This document shows, piece by piece, positions 48,951 through 57,417 of a stretch of DNA of 57,417 nucleotides. The first letter of the stretch is position 1; each line of letters starts with the position of its first letter. Source of the stretch: Candidatus Aerophobota bacterium (lineage in GTDB: Bacteria; Aerophobota; Aerophobia; Aerophobales; B3-G15). Both the position numbers and the translations under genes were made by a program. The notes beneath the pieces are model-generated. The model searched no databases. It was given only the letters and a program-made list of their open reading frames with translations, and was not told the origin of the DNA. The stretch spans positions 1 to 57,417 of the forward strand of contig JAUWZM010000007.1 in assembly GCA_030615365.1 (NCBI GenBank), given 5' to 3'.

Positions 48951-49871
48951 CTATCGGATGCTTATCTCACAATTGTCTGCTACTCCCCCTAAAAGGGTGT
49001 AAATGGTGGGAACGGTTTGCAGAATTGATCCAGGAACAAGTGTGCTTACAGGTCCATAGGCTACCAATCTGGCAATAAATCTTTGCCAGGATATACCTCC
49101 GCCTAAGTAGCCATCTAACCAGAAACTTCTATGCTTTGCTCCCAAGATCTGTTCAGGGCCTATAGTTGCTGCTTTCGGAGGAACATATGACCAATCTCCA
49201 CCAAAGGAGTGAAGAGCATTTTGCATAATTGTCATTGGGTGTAGTTCCACGATCCGAGGCCCTGCTTTCTTATAATTTTCAATATCATCGCCAAATTCTT
49301 TCCCCAGATGAGCCTCCCAAAAAGCAATATGTCCACACCATCCTATTCCTCCGTAACATACATCTGCTCCTCCAGCATCTTCTATCACTTTTCCATAATC
49401 ATTTATATTTTTGTCAGAAGGAAAATTAATTTGTTTCTCAGAAGGTCTTAAATTTTTATCGATAAGGAAAAAAAAGTTTTCCTGCATTGATTTTTTGAAA
49501 GAACCAGGCCAACTCTCGGGAGCAGTTTTTCCATTCTCGTCAGCATATTCATCCATATTAAAGGTGTAAACATGTTGGCAGGGAATTTTAAACTTGTTAA
49601 TAAGATGCGCGGCAATCTCGTATTGAGGAATTGGACCAGCAGGAATAATCATTACTAATTTTTCTTTTTTTTCAAGTGCCTCTTTTATACGAGTTACTAT
49701 ATTAAGAGCAAACTTAAAGTAAAATTTAGCTGGATCCTCAATTACCCTTATCTTAAACTCTGGGTTAGGATGTCTAGTAATCTCTTCTTTTTTTATAGCC
49801 CTAACTTTAGCACAGACTTTTCTTTCCCGAAAGGGAATGAACTTGGAAAGATTATAAGTAAACTCAGTCAT
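48951..49871 (-). CDS. NagB-like glucosamine-6-phosphate deaminase family protein
   Basis: A 306-residue protein of the glucosamine/galactosamine-6-phosphate isomerase fold. IIPAGPIPQYEIA is the phosphate-binding loop. FNMDEYAD contains the catalytic-base Asp107. GGIGWCGHIAFWEAH keeps His181 and Glu186, but the Asp normally before Gly-His (as in GNDGHIAFNE) is Cys179. The active site is thus altered, and a different substrate or reaction is possible. AGGAGAC precedes the ATG. Neighbours are a GH4 glycosidase and an amidohydrolase, suggesting amino-sugar or related carbohydrate breakdown. Confidence 0.82.
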   Translation of the reverse strand: MTEFTYNLSKFIPFRERKVCAKVRAIKKEEITRHPNPEFKIRVIEDPAKFYFKFALNIVTRIKEALEKKEKLVMIIPAGPIPQYEIAAHLINKFKIPCQHVYTFNMDEYADENGKTAPESWPGSFKKSMQENFFFLIDKNLRPSEKQINFPSDKNINDYGKVIEDAGGADVCYGGIGWCGHIAFWEAHLGKEFGDDIENYKKAGPRIVELHPMTIMQNALHSFGGDWSYVPPKAATIGPEQILGAKHRSFWLDGYLGGGISWQRFIARLVAYGPVSTLVPGSILQTVPTIYTLLGGVADNCEISIR

Positions 49872-50071
49872 TTTTGTCTCCTGGTATTTGGTATAGTAAT
49901 GTCAAAGAGAACTCTTCATATAAGTAAAATCCTTTCGATATTTATCCTTATTTCTTCCAAATTTTCACCTTTTTTCTCTCAGCTTGCCTTTTACTTGCCA
50001 ATTTTCTATCTGTTTTTCAGTAGAAAAGGTGAGTTCTTAAACTACCTCTGTTAGTTCTTGTCGATTTATCC

Positions 50072-51439
50072 TTAATGGAGTTCAGGTAGATAATCAGCTT
50101 CCACCTTGAGCATATGCTCCATCATCTGTTCAGCACGATCTACACTGTCTATTACCGGATCAATAACTAATGCTTGAAACAAAAGCTTTTTAGATTTTTG
50201 TCGATAAGCCTCCACGAGTAGTTTCTGAATGGAGATTTGGATATTGCATAGTGCTGCAATCGCTTCAGGAAGTGCTCCAACCTTAACAGGATGAACACCC
50301 TCAGTATTTACTCGGCCGGGAATTTCCACAATAGCATCTTCTGGTAGATTAGAGATTGCAAAGTTCTCGTTGGGAATGTTCACGGAAAGCTCTTTTTTAT
50401 TACAATTAAACTCAATATCACATATGATAGGAACAGCTAGCTCTCTGGTTGGCTTAGTAAACTCTTCTGCGATAGGCTCTTTGCCTTCCACTATGTGCTG
50501 AATTTTATCTGCCTTCTCCATTGACCAAAGTTCATAACTGGGCTGGTTGGGCTTGCCTTCAAGTGTATAGATATGCTCAGAGGCTTTTGCTCCTAAACTT
50601 CGAGAAACTTCCCCAATGCCCCATTTTATGATAACTGGCCCGGATATCTCATGGGCAAAGGACACATATTCACCAGGATGACTGGGAGCAGGATAGGTAA
50701 GATAACCAAATAACTCATGCATGCGCCGGATAAGGAGATCAAGGCCCCAGTCCGATTGTTTCATTTTTTGATCAAGTTCGGGACGCAGATCTTTTCCATC
50801 AGAGCGACTGTGGATCTGAAGTGCCCAATGAAAGTGATTAATTCCACCAATGGTTAAATCGATGTCTTCTGTGGGTCTTCCTAAAATCTCGCTTATTTTA
50901 TCTAAAGTCTCAAAAGCACCATGACAAAGTCCTACAGTGCGAATACGAGTGAGCTTAGTAACCCCAAGGCAAACTCTACTTTCTGGATTAGTGAAGTTAA
51001 TAAGAAGAGCATCAGGACAAAGTTTTTCCATATCCTTTGCAATGGGAATCATGAGATGCAAACTTCGCAGGGTATGGAAAGCAGATCCAGGACCTCCATT
51101 TTCTCCATTTACATGTCGAAAGCCATAAACAGCAGGTATATAAAAATCCTTTTCCCATAATTGCCAGCGTTTCTTAGCAACAGAGGTAATAATATAACTT
51201 GCTCCTGGAAGTGCTTCTTTTCTATTGGTTGTAGCTTCAATCTTAGTTTTACAATGGTGGTACTCTTTGAGGAGATTAGCAAATTGGTACATTCTGTTCA
51301 GCGCTATTTTATCTATATCAACAAGGCTTATCGTCAATTCAAATTCTCTTAATTCCTCTGATGCCATTAAATCAGCAATAGTACCTCGGGCAAAGGAAGC
51401 ACTTCCTGCTCCAATAAGAACAACTTTAAGTTTTTTCAT
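50072..51439 (-). CDS. Glycoside hydrolase family 4 (alpha-galactosidase/alpha-glucosidase type)
   Basis: A 455-residue GH4 enzyme. These use NAD+ and a divalent metal to cleave alpha- or beta-glycosides by an oxidation-elimination route. VVLIGAGSASFARG is the NAD motif. LINFTNPESRV, VGLCHGAFE (metal Cys-His) and IGGINHFHWAL (metal His) are in place. Family relatives act on melibiose-type galactosides, maltose derivatives or glucuronides; the substrate cannot be assigned. AGGAGG precedes the ATG. It probably degrades oligosaccharide imported by the transporter encoded upstream. Confidence 0.93.
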   Translation of the reverse strand: MKKLKVVLIGAGSASFARGTIADLMASEELREFELTISLVDIDKIALNRMYQFANLLKEYHHCKTKIEATTNRKEALPGASYIITSVAKKRWQLWEKDFYIPAVYGFRHVNGENGGPGSAFHTLRSLHLMIPIAKDMEKLCPDALLINFTNPESRVCLGVTKLTRIRTVGLCHGAFETLDKISEILGRPTEDIDLTIGGINHFHWALQIHSRSDGKDLRPELDQKMKQSDWGLDLLIRRMHELFGYLTYPAPSHPGEYVSFAHEISGPVIIKWGIGEVSRSLGAKASEHIYTLEGKPNQPSYELWSMEKADKIQHIVEGKEPIAEEFTKPTRELAVPIICDIEFNCNKKELSVNIPNENFAISNLPEDAIVEIPGRVNTEGVHPVKVGALPEAIAALCNIQISIQKLLVEAYRQKSKKLLFQALVIDPVIDSVDRAEQMMEHMLKVEADYLPELH

Positions 51440-51737
51440 TTTAGTTTAACCTCCTCAATTTAGACGTAGTTCATTCTTCTGCGGAAAGCTCCCAAAAGAG
51501 AAGTTAATTTTCCAACACTTTCTCTTCTTAAAAAGCCTTGCACAGTTTCCTCTTTTTGTTCATCTTGCTTTAACTTATCAAAGAATCCTTTTGGCTCATC
51601 TTTTGATAGTGAGGCTTTTGTATATCTTTTCAAACCCGCAATAGGAACACCTTGTAGGTTTAAAGTCTTCCTTATCTGGATTCACTCTTTCCCTTAACCC
51701 CTTCATCTCCTCATTTTTCTCCTTTAAGAGATCTGTG
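51440..51737 (-). other. Intergenic region with short open frames, status unclear
   Basis: Two minus-strand frames exist. One is a 36-codon ATG frame (51706-51596) with RCSYCG, a possible metal-binding Cys pair. The other is a 73-codon open frame (51681-51460) whose best start is a TTG at 51633, giving 57 residues rich in Lys and Glu and ending GAFRRRMNYV. Neither has a well-placed ribosome site. They could be a small gene, or remnants of one gene split by a frameshift. Confidence 0.3.
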
Positions 51738-52934
51738 CTATCCTACTTTCGAGGATAAAAAATTTTCAGATTGATAGGCGAAGTTAAAATCATCAGGAAG
51801 ACCGAGCTTTTTTCTCACCTCTGCTCCAATTCGATGGCATTCCTTTTTTGCTGCAGAGGTATTTAATGGCTGGGGCTTTGCCCCTGCAATGCGAAGAAAG
51901 TTATCCCGATATATCTTACTCAAGGCTGGCACAGGAAGTTTGATTCCTCGAATTTCACCTTTTCCCTTAACTTGAAATCCTTGTATCATCTCAAAGGATT
52001 CATCCGTCTCCAAAAAGTTTCTCATAAGGAAGTATAATTTCGCAATCCACTCTTTGGGGAATACCTCCCGTCCTATGTTCTCCCCCACTATAGCTGCGTC
52101 AGTACCGAAAACTATACGATCTTGATATTTCAGGAAAAACCTGCGCGTCTCCTCGACATTGCGTGAGAAATTGTAGTACATCCCTAAGTTCGGTGTAAGA
52201 TCAAAATTAACATTGGGCCAGGTGTCCATTACGTCCGATGCCCGCTCTAAATCTGCAGAGAGGAAGTAGAAATGGGCAAAAATTACCTTAAGAGTGGGAA
52301 ATCTACTTAACACCCTATGAACTCTCTGGTAGAAATCCTCCTTGGGAGGGTAGGTGCCACTTGAATAATCCCAGCCTGCTATCTTTGCCCAGGAAGGAAC
52401 TCTTCTTTTATCCCAGAATTCATCTGGATCAGCAACATGCCAGAGAATAGGAAATTGCTTTTCCTCCAATAAAGCGAAAAAGCTGTTATAGACAGGATCA
52501 TCTATGTTAAAAGGCATGTTCCTGGGAAAAATGGGCTTGGTCTCTATAAGTTTTACTCCATCAAAACCAATCTTCATCATCCTCAACGCTTGTTCAGCTA
52601 ATACTTTCTCTACCCTCTTCCAGGAGTGTTTATCTACACCAGTGTAATCGAGGCCACCCATAATATAGGTATCTGTTGGATGCATAGCTTTAAAACAAAT
52701 AGCCTGTGGATTGCCATTGACACCCCTTAATAAACGGGTGGTGAAGGATTCACTGCCACCACCTGCCTCATATTTTAATCGAGGCGGACGGGGCAGGCTA
52801 AGAATGCCCAGCTTTTCTACACCAAGCGTGTGAAAAAAGTCAAAAGTCTCTCTTATCAGCAAAATATTTTCAAAATGAACATGAGCATCTATTATTCGTG
52901 CCTTCATAAACTTGCCAAGATTCAGCCCGCACAT
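51738..52934 (-). CDS. Amidohydrolase-family TIM-barrel metal-dependent hydrolase
   Basis: A 398-residue amidohydrolase-2-like protein. RIIDAHVHFE supplies the metal His-x-His. ILWHVADPDEFW, VIFAHFYF and VFGTDAAIVG give the later His and Asp ligands. Such enzymes hydrolyse lactones or decarboxylate and hydrate small acids; the substrate is unknown. I start at the ATG at 52934, six bases after AAGGAG. An upstream ATG at 53060 would add 42 residues encoded by a BIME and is rejected. It lies in the transporter/glycosidase cluster, same direction as its neighbours. Confidence 0.87.
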   Translation of the reverse strand: MCGLNLGKFMKARIIDAHVHFENILLIRETFDFFHTLGVEKLGILSLPRPPRLKYEAGGGSESFTTRLLRGVNGNPQAICFKAMHPTDTYIMGGLDYTGVDKHSWKRVEKVLAEQALRMMKIGFDGVKLIETKPIFPRNMPFNIDDPVYNSFFALLEEKQFPILWHVADPDEFWDKRRVPSWAKIAGWDYSSGTYPPKEDFYQRVHRVLSRFPTLKVIFAHFYFLSADLERASDVMDTWPNVNFDLTPNLGMYYNFSRNVEETRRFFLKYQDRIVFGTDAAIVGENIGREVFPKEWIAKLYFLMRNFLETDESFEMIQGFQVKGKGEIRGIKLPVPALSKIYRDNFLRIAGAKPQPLNTSAAKKECHRIGAEVRKKLGLPDDFNFAYQSENFLSSKVG

Positions 52935-53015
52935 TTTGCTCTCCTTATTAATGTAATGTAAATACTCAGTGAACCCGTTGGCTGGAAGCGGAGCAGCCTT
53001 GGTAGTTGCAGGCTG

Positions 53016-53078
53016 GTAGCACAGGCATCTTGCCTGTGTGAAACCTGCATTTATGGACACTCCAAAGAGTGTGGCTAC
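53016..53078. repeat. BIME upstream of the amidohydrolase gene
   Basis: GTAG followed by CACAGGCATCTTGCCTGTG, then ACACTCCAAAGAGTGTGGCTAC: two hairpins in head-to-head orientation with GTAG/CTAC ends. An extra GTAG lies 14 bases to the left. Confidence 0.6.
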
Positions 53079-53187
53079 TTGCTCTGCTCCTCAGAGTTAA
53101 CAACATGGAACGTCCTTCACTGAATATTTACGTTTTTTTCTTGATTGGCTCATCTCATCAAAAACAATTTCCTTCATCTCTTTGCTT

Positions 53188-53227
53188 AATGGCTCCTGCT
53201 CGGCAAAAAAAACGAACAGGAGCCATT
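53188..53227. terminator. Hairpin after the binding-protein gene
   Basis: AATGGCTCCTGCTCG and CGAACAGGAGCCATT form a 15-bp stem with one mismatch and a loop of GC plus eight A. It lies 9 bases downstream of the binding-protein stop on the minus strand. No T tract follows, so it may act as an mRNA-end stabiliser as much as a terminator. Confidence 0.5.
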
Positions 53228-53235
53228 ATTAACTA

Positions 53236-55197
53236 CTACTTTTTCCAAAAAAACTGTTCGTGTCTCTGGAACTTTGCCCAAGTAAACTCCCAAGCCGCAA
53301 TACTTTCTTCAGGAACATTCCCTAAGTTATTCTTAACTGCGCAAATCAGAGGGTAATTACCTACAGTGCCAATTATCCAGACATTATCCGCGTACAGACG
53401 AAGGATTTCTTTAATAATTTCAATCCTTTTCTCCTCGCTTAGGGCAGTCCGCACCTTGTCAAATAGCTCAAAAACTTTCTTTACTTCTTTCGGTGGTTCC
53501 GTGCCTTTTTCCCCATCTGTATCATACCACTGCCTCCATTTTGGACACCATGAATAGCTTCCTTGCGAAGGATACACTACATTTGCTGCTGTCATAAGAC
53601 CAGTATCTCCAACTTGAAGTTCCAGCGCAAATACCTCAGTTTTTCCCGCTACTACTCTCGGAAAGAGCGTTGGACTAGGCTCTGATTTAAGAGCTACTTT
53701 CACTCCCACTTCTTGCCAATACTCCTTAATTAGCTCAATTGTCATGCTAAGGGGTAGATTTGAAGCGAACTCCAGTATGATAGCCAAAGTCTTACCGTCT
53801 GGTCTTAAACGCCATTGATGGTTTTTATCCCATTTAAGGCCCACTTCATCCAGAAGTTGATTTGCTCTTTCAAGATCATACTCAGCGTAAGCTCTTTCAA
53901 ACTCCTCCTCGTAGAACCTACTCCTTGGAAGAACTGTTGCTTGACGAGGCTCACCCATTCCAAATCTGCATAATTCACTAATTTCCTCGCGGTTGATAGC
54001 CAAAGACAGAGCTCGACGAAATCTGACATCCTGGAAAATTTGACGCAGAACCTCATCCTCAGCATTCTGGTTAACCCAAAGCGCGGGCATTGAAAGAATT
54101 GACGATTCCCACTTAAAAACACGGTAGTCACCTCTCTTCCTATTTTCCATATAAAGAGGGTAGCTTTCTATTGTATGCTCCAAAAAAGCGTCATCTATTT
54201 CCCCAGCCATTATTTTCATTTTTACAATTTCTCGATCAGTTATCACGCTACCTTCTCTTCGATCAATGTAGGGGAGCTGATTACCAGCAGTATCTACCTT
54301 CCAAAAATAGGGATTTCGCTCGAACATCACCTCTGTAGTTGATGTTTTTACAGGAATCCAGGCCCCCAGTTTAGGAAGATCAAGATCCTGATTTAGCCCT
54401 ATGAGGCTTCTTTTATCACTCCATAGGTTCCACCAACCCTCCACCCCTTTCTCCTCACATAACTTTTCTAAGTCTTCCTCGGAGGTGTAGCGAGGATGAA
54501 AATTCTTCAAGTAGTGTTTGGGTGCAATTAACCCATTCCATTGTGAGCCACCCCCAGCCAGTGCGAAAACATAGATAAGGGAAGGATAGGGAGCAGCAAA
54601 ATGAAGTTTAACTGTCCAATCATCCACTTTCTCCAGTTCCATCATTTCCCCACCGGCCATCCACTGTTTAGGTTTGACTGGGGTAAGGGTATCATTTAAG
54701 AGCACATCTTCATACCAGAAAACCAGATCATCAGCGGAAAAGGGAACACCATCTGACCACTTCATCCCCTCTCTTAAATATATAGTAAAAGTCTTTGCAT
54801 CAGAAGACAATTCCCAACCCTTGGCTATATTAGGAAATAGAGTCTTTCCATCAGGAGCATAATAGAACAGCTGCTCAAACACAGGTAAATCAACATCAAT
54901 GGAATAAAAGGGATTACCATAATACATTCTCATTGTTCCGCCATATGTTCCAATTTCCTCAAAGGGCTTAATCACTAAAGGCTCCTCACCAATTCTTTCC
55001 TCTACTGGAGGAAGCTCACCTGCGGCTACTTTTAATCTGAGCATAGGGGCCTCATTGAATTTTTCTATTATGTTTCCAGTAGCCTCCTCATACTCTTGAG
55101 GGGTAGCCCACTGCCAGGTTGTCTCAGCTAAAAGAGGAGCTGCTGTCAACATACATATTGCCCCACTTAACAACACAATCATTAATTTTCGTATCAC
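53236..55197 (-). CDS. ABC transporter substrate-binding protein, family 5
   Basis: A 653-residue exported binding protein of the peptide/oligosaccharide type (SBP_bac_5). The signal peptide is 1-24 (hydrophobic IVLLSGAICMLTAA, cleavage near LLA-ETT). GTYGGTMRMYYGNPF opens domain I. The family signature region is GWELSSDAKTFTIYLREG then MKWSDGVPFSADD. FRRALSLAINREEI follows mid-protein. GTG start after AAGGAG. Family 5 proteins carry peptides, nickel or, in anaerobes such as Thermotoga, oligosaccharides. The glycosidase and NagB-like genes next door favour a sugar ligand. Confidence 0.93.
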   Translation of the reverse strand: MIRKLMIVLLSGAICMLTAAPLLAETTWQWATPQEYEEATGNIIEKFNEAPMLRLKVAAGELPPVEERIGEEPLVIKPFEEIGTYGGTMRMYYGNPFYSIDVDLPVFEQLFYYAPDGKTLFPNIAKGWELSSDAKTFTIYLREGMKWSDGVPFSADDLVFWYEDVLLNDTLTPVKPKQWMAGGEMMELEKVDDWTVKLHFAAPYPSLIYVFALAGGGSQWNGLIAPKHYLKNFHPRYTSEEDLEKLCEEKGVEGWWNLWSDKRSLIGLNQDLDLPKLGAWIPVKTSTTEVMFERNPYFWKVDTAGNQLPYIDRREGSVITDREIVKMKIMAGEIDDAFLEHTIESYPLYMENRKRGDYRVFKWESSILSMPALWVNQNAEDEVLRQIFQDVRFRRALSLAINREEISELCRFGMGEPRQATVLPRSRFYEEEFERAYAEYDLERANQLLDEVGLKWDKNHQWRLRPDGKTLAIILEFASNLPLSMTIELIKEYWQEVGVKVALKSEPSPTLFPRVVAGKTEVFALELQVGDTGLMTAANVVYPSQGSYSWCPKWRQWYDTDGEKGTEPPKEVKKVFELFDKVRTALSEEKRIEIIKEILRLYADNVWIIGTVGNYPLICAVKNNLGNVPEESIAAWEFTWAKFQRHEQFFWKK

Positions 55198-55317
55198 TTT
55201 TCTTTCTCCTTTTTATGATTTTTTCTTTGAGACTTTCAACATTTTCTCTTTCTAAAAAGCTATCTTCTCCCTGATACAATTGGCCTGTCTAAATTATCAC
55301 CTCCTTTTCAGCCCTTT

Positions 55318-56448
55318 TTATTTATAAGGATCGGCTGCATCACGAAGGCCGTCACCCAGGAAATTAAAGGCCAGCACTGTAGCAATTACAAACAAGGCCG
55401 GGATAAGGAACCAGGGGTGGATAGCTAAACTTTCTACGTTCTGTGCCTGCTTTAAAAGAACTCCCCAGCTAACTACCGGAGGTCGAAGCCCGATGCCTAA
55501 AAAACTCAGGGCTGTTTCCCCTAAAATCATGGTAGGTATAGCTAAAGTTAAACTAACTATAAGATAACTTAAAAAAGAGGGAAGAAGATGTCTGGATATT
55601 ATCCATCCATCAGATGCTCCAGCAATCTTAGCCGCCATAGCAAAATCTCCCTGTTTAAGCTCCAGGAGTTTTCCTCTCACTACCCGGGCTAAGCTGCACC
55701 ACCCGGTAATAGAAAGAATAATAACAATTCCAAAATAGACTTTAAGGGGTGACCAGTGAGGAGGCAGGGCTGCACTAAGACCCATCCACAGAGGAATGGT
55801 AGGAATAGTAATAAGAATCTCTATCACTCTTTGCATAGCTAAATCGGTAACTCCTCCATAATAACCAGAAATTCCACCCAGAACACAGCCTAAAATAAAA
55901 CTAATGGCCACTCCTACCAGACCTATTGACAAGGAGATACGTCCTCCATAGAGAACGCGAGAGAGCATATCTCTACCTAACCCTTCGGTCCCAAAAAGGA
56001 AAACTACTCCTTTTTTGACTCCAAAAAAGTGAATATCGCTCTCAAACAAATTCCAGAGTTTATACTTATCAGCCCGGACAAAAAAGTATAGAGGGTATTT
56101 TTTGTTTTGGTCTATCTTGTAACTTAAACGGAAAGTCTCCGGGTCCCTTGTTCTTTTCAATCCATACACAAAGGGGCGAAGATGAAAATTTCCCTCCTCA
56201 TCAAAAAAATGAATTCTTTGAGGAGGAGCATAAACATATTTATTATGACGCTTGTAAATATCATAGGGGGCAAAGAACTCGCATCCTATAGCCATGATAA
56301 TATAAAGAAAGATTAAAAAGATGCCTGCGGCAACAGATGGTTTATGTTTTTTAAATTTCCGCCACATAAGCTGGTATTGAGTGGCAGTGTAGAATTTATC
56401 CTGCGAGGGAATAGCCCTTTTCTTCTTGATTATAGAATTAAGTTTCAT
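55318..56448 (-). CDS. ABC transporter permease, DppC/OppC family
   Basis: A 376-residue inner-membrane permease. The first helix is VAAGIFLIFLYIIMAIGCEF. A periplasmic insertion of about 100 residues follows, ending LFGTEGLGRDMLSRVLYGGR. Then come five helices with the EAA loop around AAKIAGASDGWIISRHLLPS near 276, and the end LGDGLRDAADPYK. The insertion is longer than in E. coli DppC. It pairs with the DppB-type gene 11 bases upstream and with the binding protein downstream. No cognate OppD/OppF ATPase is in the window. Confidence 0.93.
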   Translation of the reverse strand: MKLNSIIKKKRAIPSQDKFYTATQYQLMWRKFKKHKPSVAAGIFLIFLYIIMAIGCEFFAPYDIYKRHNKYVYAPPQRIHFFDEEGNFHLRPFVYGLKRTRDPETFRLSYKIDQNKKYPLYFFVRADKYKLWNLFESDIHFFGVKKGVVFLFGTEGLGRDMLSRVLYGGRISLSIGLVGVAISFILGCVLGGISGYYGGVTDLAMQRVIEILITIPTIPLWMGLSAALPPHWSPLKVYFGIVIILSITGWCSLARVVRGKLLELKQGDFAMAAKIAGASDGWIISRHLLPSFLSYLIVSLTLAIPTMILGETALSFLGIGLRPPVVSWGVLLKQAQNVESLAIHPWFLIPALFVIATVLAFNFLGDGLRDAADPYK

Positions 56449-56459
56449 TTTCCCTATCT

Positions 56460-57417
56460 TTACTTATAAGAAATACGAGGATCTATCCAGACTAAAAGTA
56501 AATCAGAGACAAGAGTTCCTATCACAGTTAAGGAACTTAGGATTAAAATAAAACTTCCCGCCAGGTACATATCCTGAGATATCAGTGCCTGAAGCAACAG
56601 GGGCCCAGCGGTAGGAAGATTCAACACTATTTCGGTAATGGTTCCTCCTGAAATAAGTGCAGGAAGCATCCATCCTATAGTACTTACAATCGGATTAACA
56701 GCTATTCTAATTGGATATTTAAACAAAAGAGTTCTTTCGGAGAGCCCCTTGGCTCGAGCAGTAATGACATATTGTTTGCCCAGCTCATCTAAAAGACAGT
56801 TTCGCATAACGCGGATAAGCCCGGCTGTACCAGCGGTTCCAACAACTACTACAGGAATCCATAGGTGACGGAACAGATCAACAACTTTACCCCAGCTCCA
56901 GAGTGCTTCCTTATAGGCCGGGGAAAAAAGTCCACCTACACTAAAACCAAGGTATTTCCAGGTGATAAACAGCAAAAGCAAGGCTAAGAGAAAATTAGGG
57001 ATAGCCAGGCCTATAAACCCAACAAAAGTGGCCGTATAATCACCAATAGAGTACTGATGAGTTGCCGAATAAATCCCTATGGGTATGGCTACCAGATAAA
57101 CAAAAAGCATGGTGAAGATGTTTATAGTTATTGTTAGAGCCAGGCGCTCCCCTATCAGCTCAGATACTTGCTTTTGCCACTGGAAAGAGTACCCAAAATT
57201 TCCTTTTGCTACTATATTCCAGATCCACTTAAAATACCGAGTATACAATGGTTGATCTAAACCATACTGTCTTTTTAAACTGGCAATAGTTGCCTCACTG
57301 GTCTTTGTCCCTTGACTTTCCAATTGGGCCACATAGGTAGTTAAATAATCACCCGGGGGAAGATCAATAATAACAAATGTAATAACTGAAATAATTATCA
57401 GGGTAGGAATTGCAAAA
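56460..57417 (-). CDS. ABC transporter permease, DppB/OppB family (5' end beyond the window)
   Basis: The reading frame runs through the window edge. Upstream of a GTG at 57332 it continues with FAIPTLIIISVITFVIIDLP then PGDYLTTYVAQ, the first transmembrane helix and the PPGD motif of this family, so the gene is truncated by the window and not a short form. At least 318 residues are visible. Later features are SLKRQYGLDQPLYTRYFKW, the helices, and the EAA loop YVITARAKGLSERTLLFKYP. It is the first visible gene of the uptake operon. Confidence 0.92.
   Translation of the reverse strand, partial: FAIPTLIIISVITFVIIDLPPGDYLTTYVAQLESQGTKTSEATIASLKRQYGLDQPLYTRYFKWIWNIVAKGNFGYSFQWQKQVSELIGERLALTITINIFTMLFVYLVAIPIGIYSATHQYSIGDYTATFVGFIGLAIPNFLLALLLLFITWKYLGFSVGGLFSPAYKEALWSWGKVVDLFRHLWIPVVVVGTAGTAGLIRVMRNCLLDELGKQYVITARAKGLSERTLLFKYPIRIAVNPIVSTIGWMLPALISGGTITEIVLNLPTAGPLLLQALISQDMYLAGSFILILSSLTVIGTLVSDLLLVWIDPRISYK

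Noticed and set aside
52935..53060. N-terminal extension of the amidohydrolase
   Set aside because: The 42 extra residues are encoded by a BIME, and AAGGAG sits right before the internal ATG at 52934.
57333..57417. DppB permease starting at GTG 57332
   Set aside because: The frame stays open and encodes the family-typical first helix and PPGD motif up to the window edge, so the gene is truncated by the window.
1..57417. Transposase, phage, tRNA or rRNA genes
   Set aside because: I looked for transposase and integrase motifs, long phage-like modules, tRNA TPsiC-like motifs and rRNA stretches and found none I could support.

Overview
The window (57,417 bp, AT-rich) looks like a chromosomal segment of an anaerobic, diderm, LPS-making bacterium from a little-cultured phylum. 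Evidence for a Gram-negative envelope: lpxD, an lpxC-fabZ fusion, a Skp/OmpH chaperone, an RseP protease, a beta-barrel porin with a terminal Phe and a secreted transglutaminase-like protein. Evidence for anaerobic physiology: a 2-oxoacid:ferredoxin oxidoreductase subunit and a PyrK/PyrDB dihydroorotate dehydrogenase. An Aerophobota-, Omnitrophota- or Atribacterota-like lineage is possible, but I cannot fix the taxonomy from sequence alone. No rRNA, tRNA, CRISPR array, prophage or transposase gene was found.

Layout. 1-648: gene-free, with a structured repeat. 649-6034 (+): carbohydrate or polyol catabolism genes (Gfo/Idh/MocA dehydrogenase, TIM-barrel isomerase, SDR, two zinc alcohol dehydrogenases). 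6046-10096 (-): a cation antiporter and a pyrK-GTPase-pyrD operon behind a consensus sigma70 promoter. 10228-13190 (-): ECF sigma factor, anti-sigma factor, RseB/MucB-like protein and a Spy/CpxP-like periplasmic protein, probably an envelope-stress module. 13607-22426 (+): phoH, HD phosphohydrolase, ybeY, ompH, lpxD, lpxC-fabZ, uppS, cdsA, rseP. 22427-26669 (+): vorB-like, leuD, leuB, cimA. 27043-29793 (+): large secreted transglutaminase-like protein. 30123-35130 (-): rtcB with an intein, archease, tsaD and a YacP-like NYN nuclease. 35277-37400 (-): MalK/UgpC-type ATPase and a porin. 38217-44926 (-): phosphodiesterase, ligA, and a UvrD-type helicase-nuclease with a second intein. 45333-48667 (+): pyrR-pyrB-pyrC with a promoter and a leader hairpin. 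48951-57417 (-): NagB-like protein, GH4 glycosidase, amidohydrolase, and a family-5 binding protein with two permeases, the last cut by the window end. This last block reads as an oligosaccharide or amino-sugar uptake and breakdown cluster.

The intergenic space is unusually rich in repeats. There are three copies of a 218-244 bp hairpin element whose helices are kept while their sequences change. A 172-179 bp element with GTWAC ends occurs three times whole and once in part, each time just upstream of a start codon. There are REP/BIME palindromes with GTAG heads, two composite repeats bracketing the pyrRBC operon, and short dispersed repeats that often run into the stop codons of genes. Two proteins carry inteins at catalytic motifs. 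The RtcB intein has LAGLIDADG-like motifs, and the helicase intein has what looks like a GIY-YIG domain.
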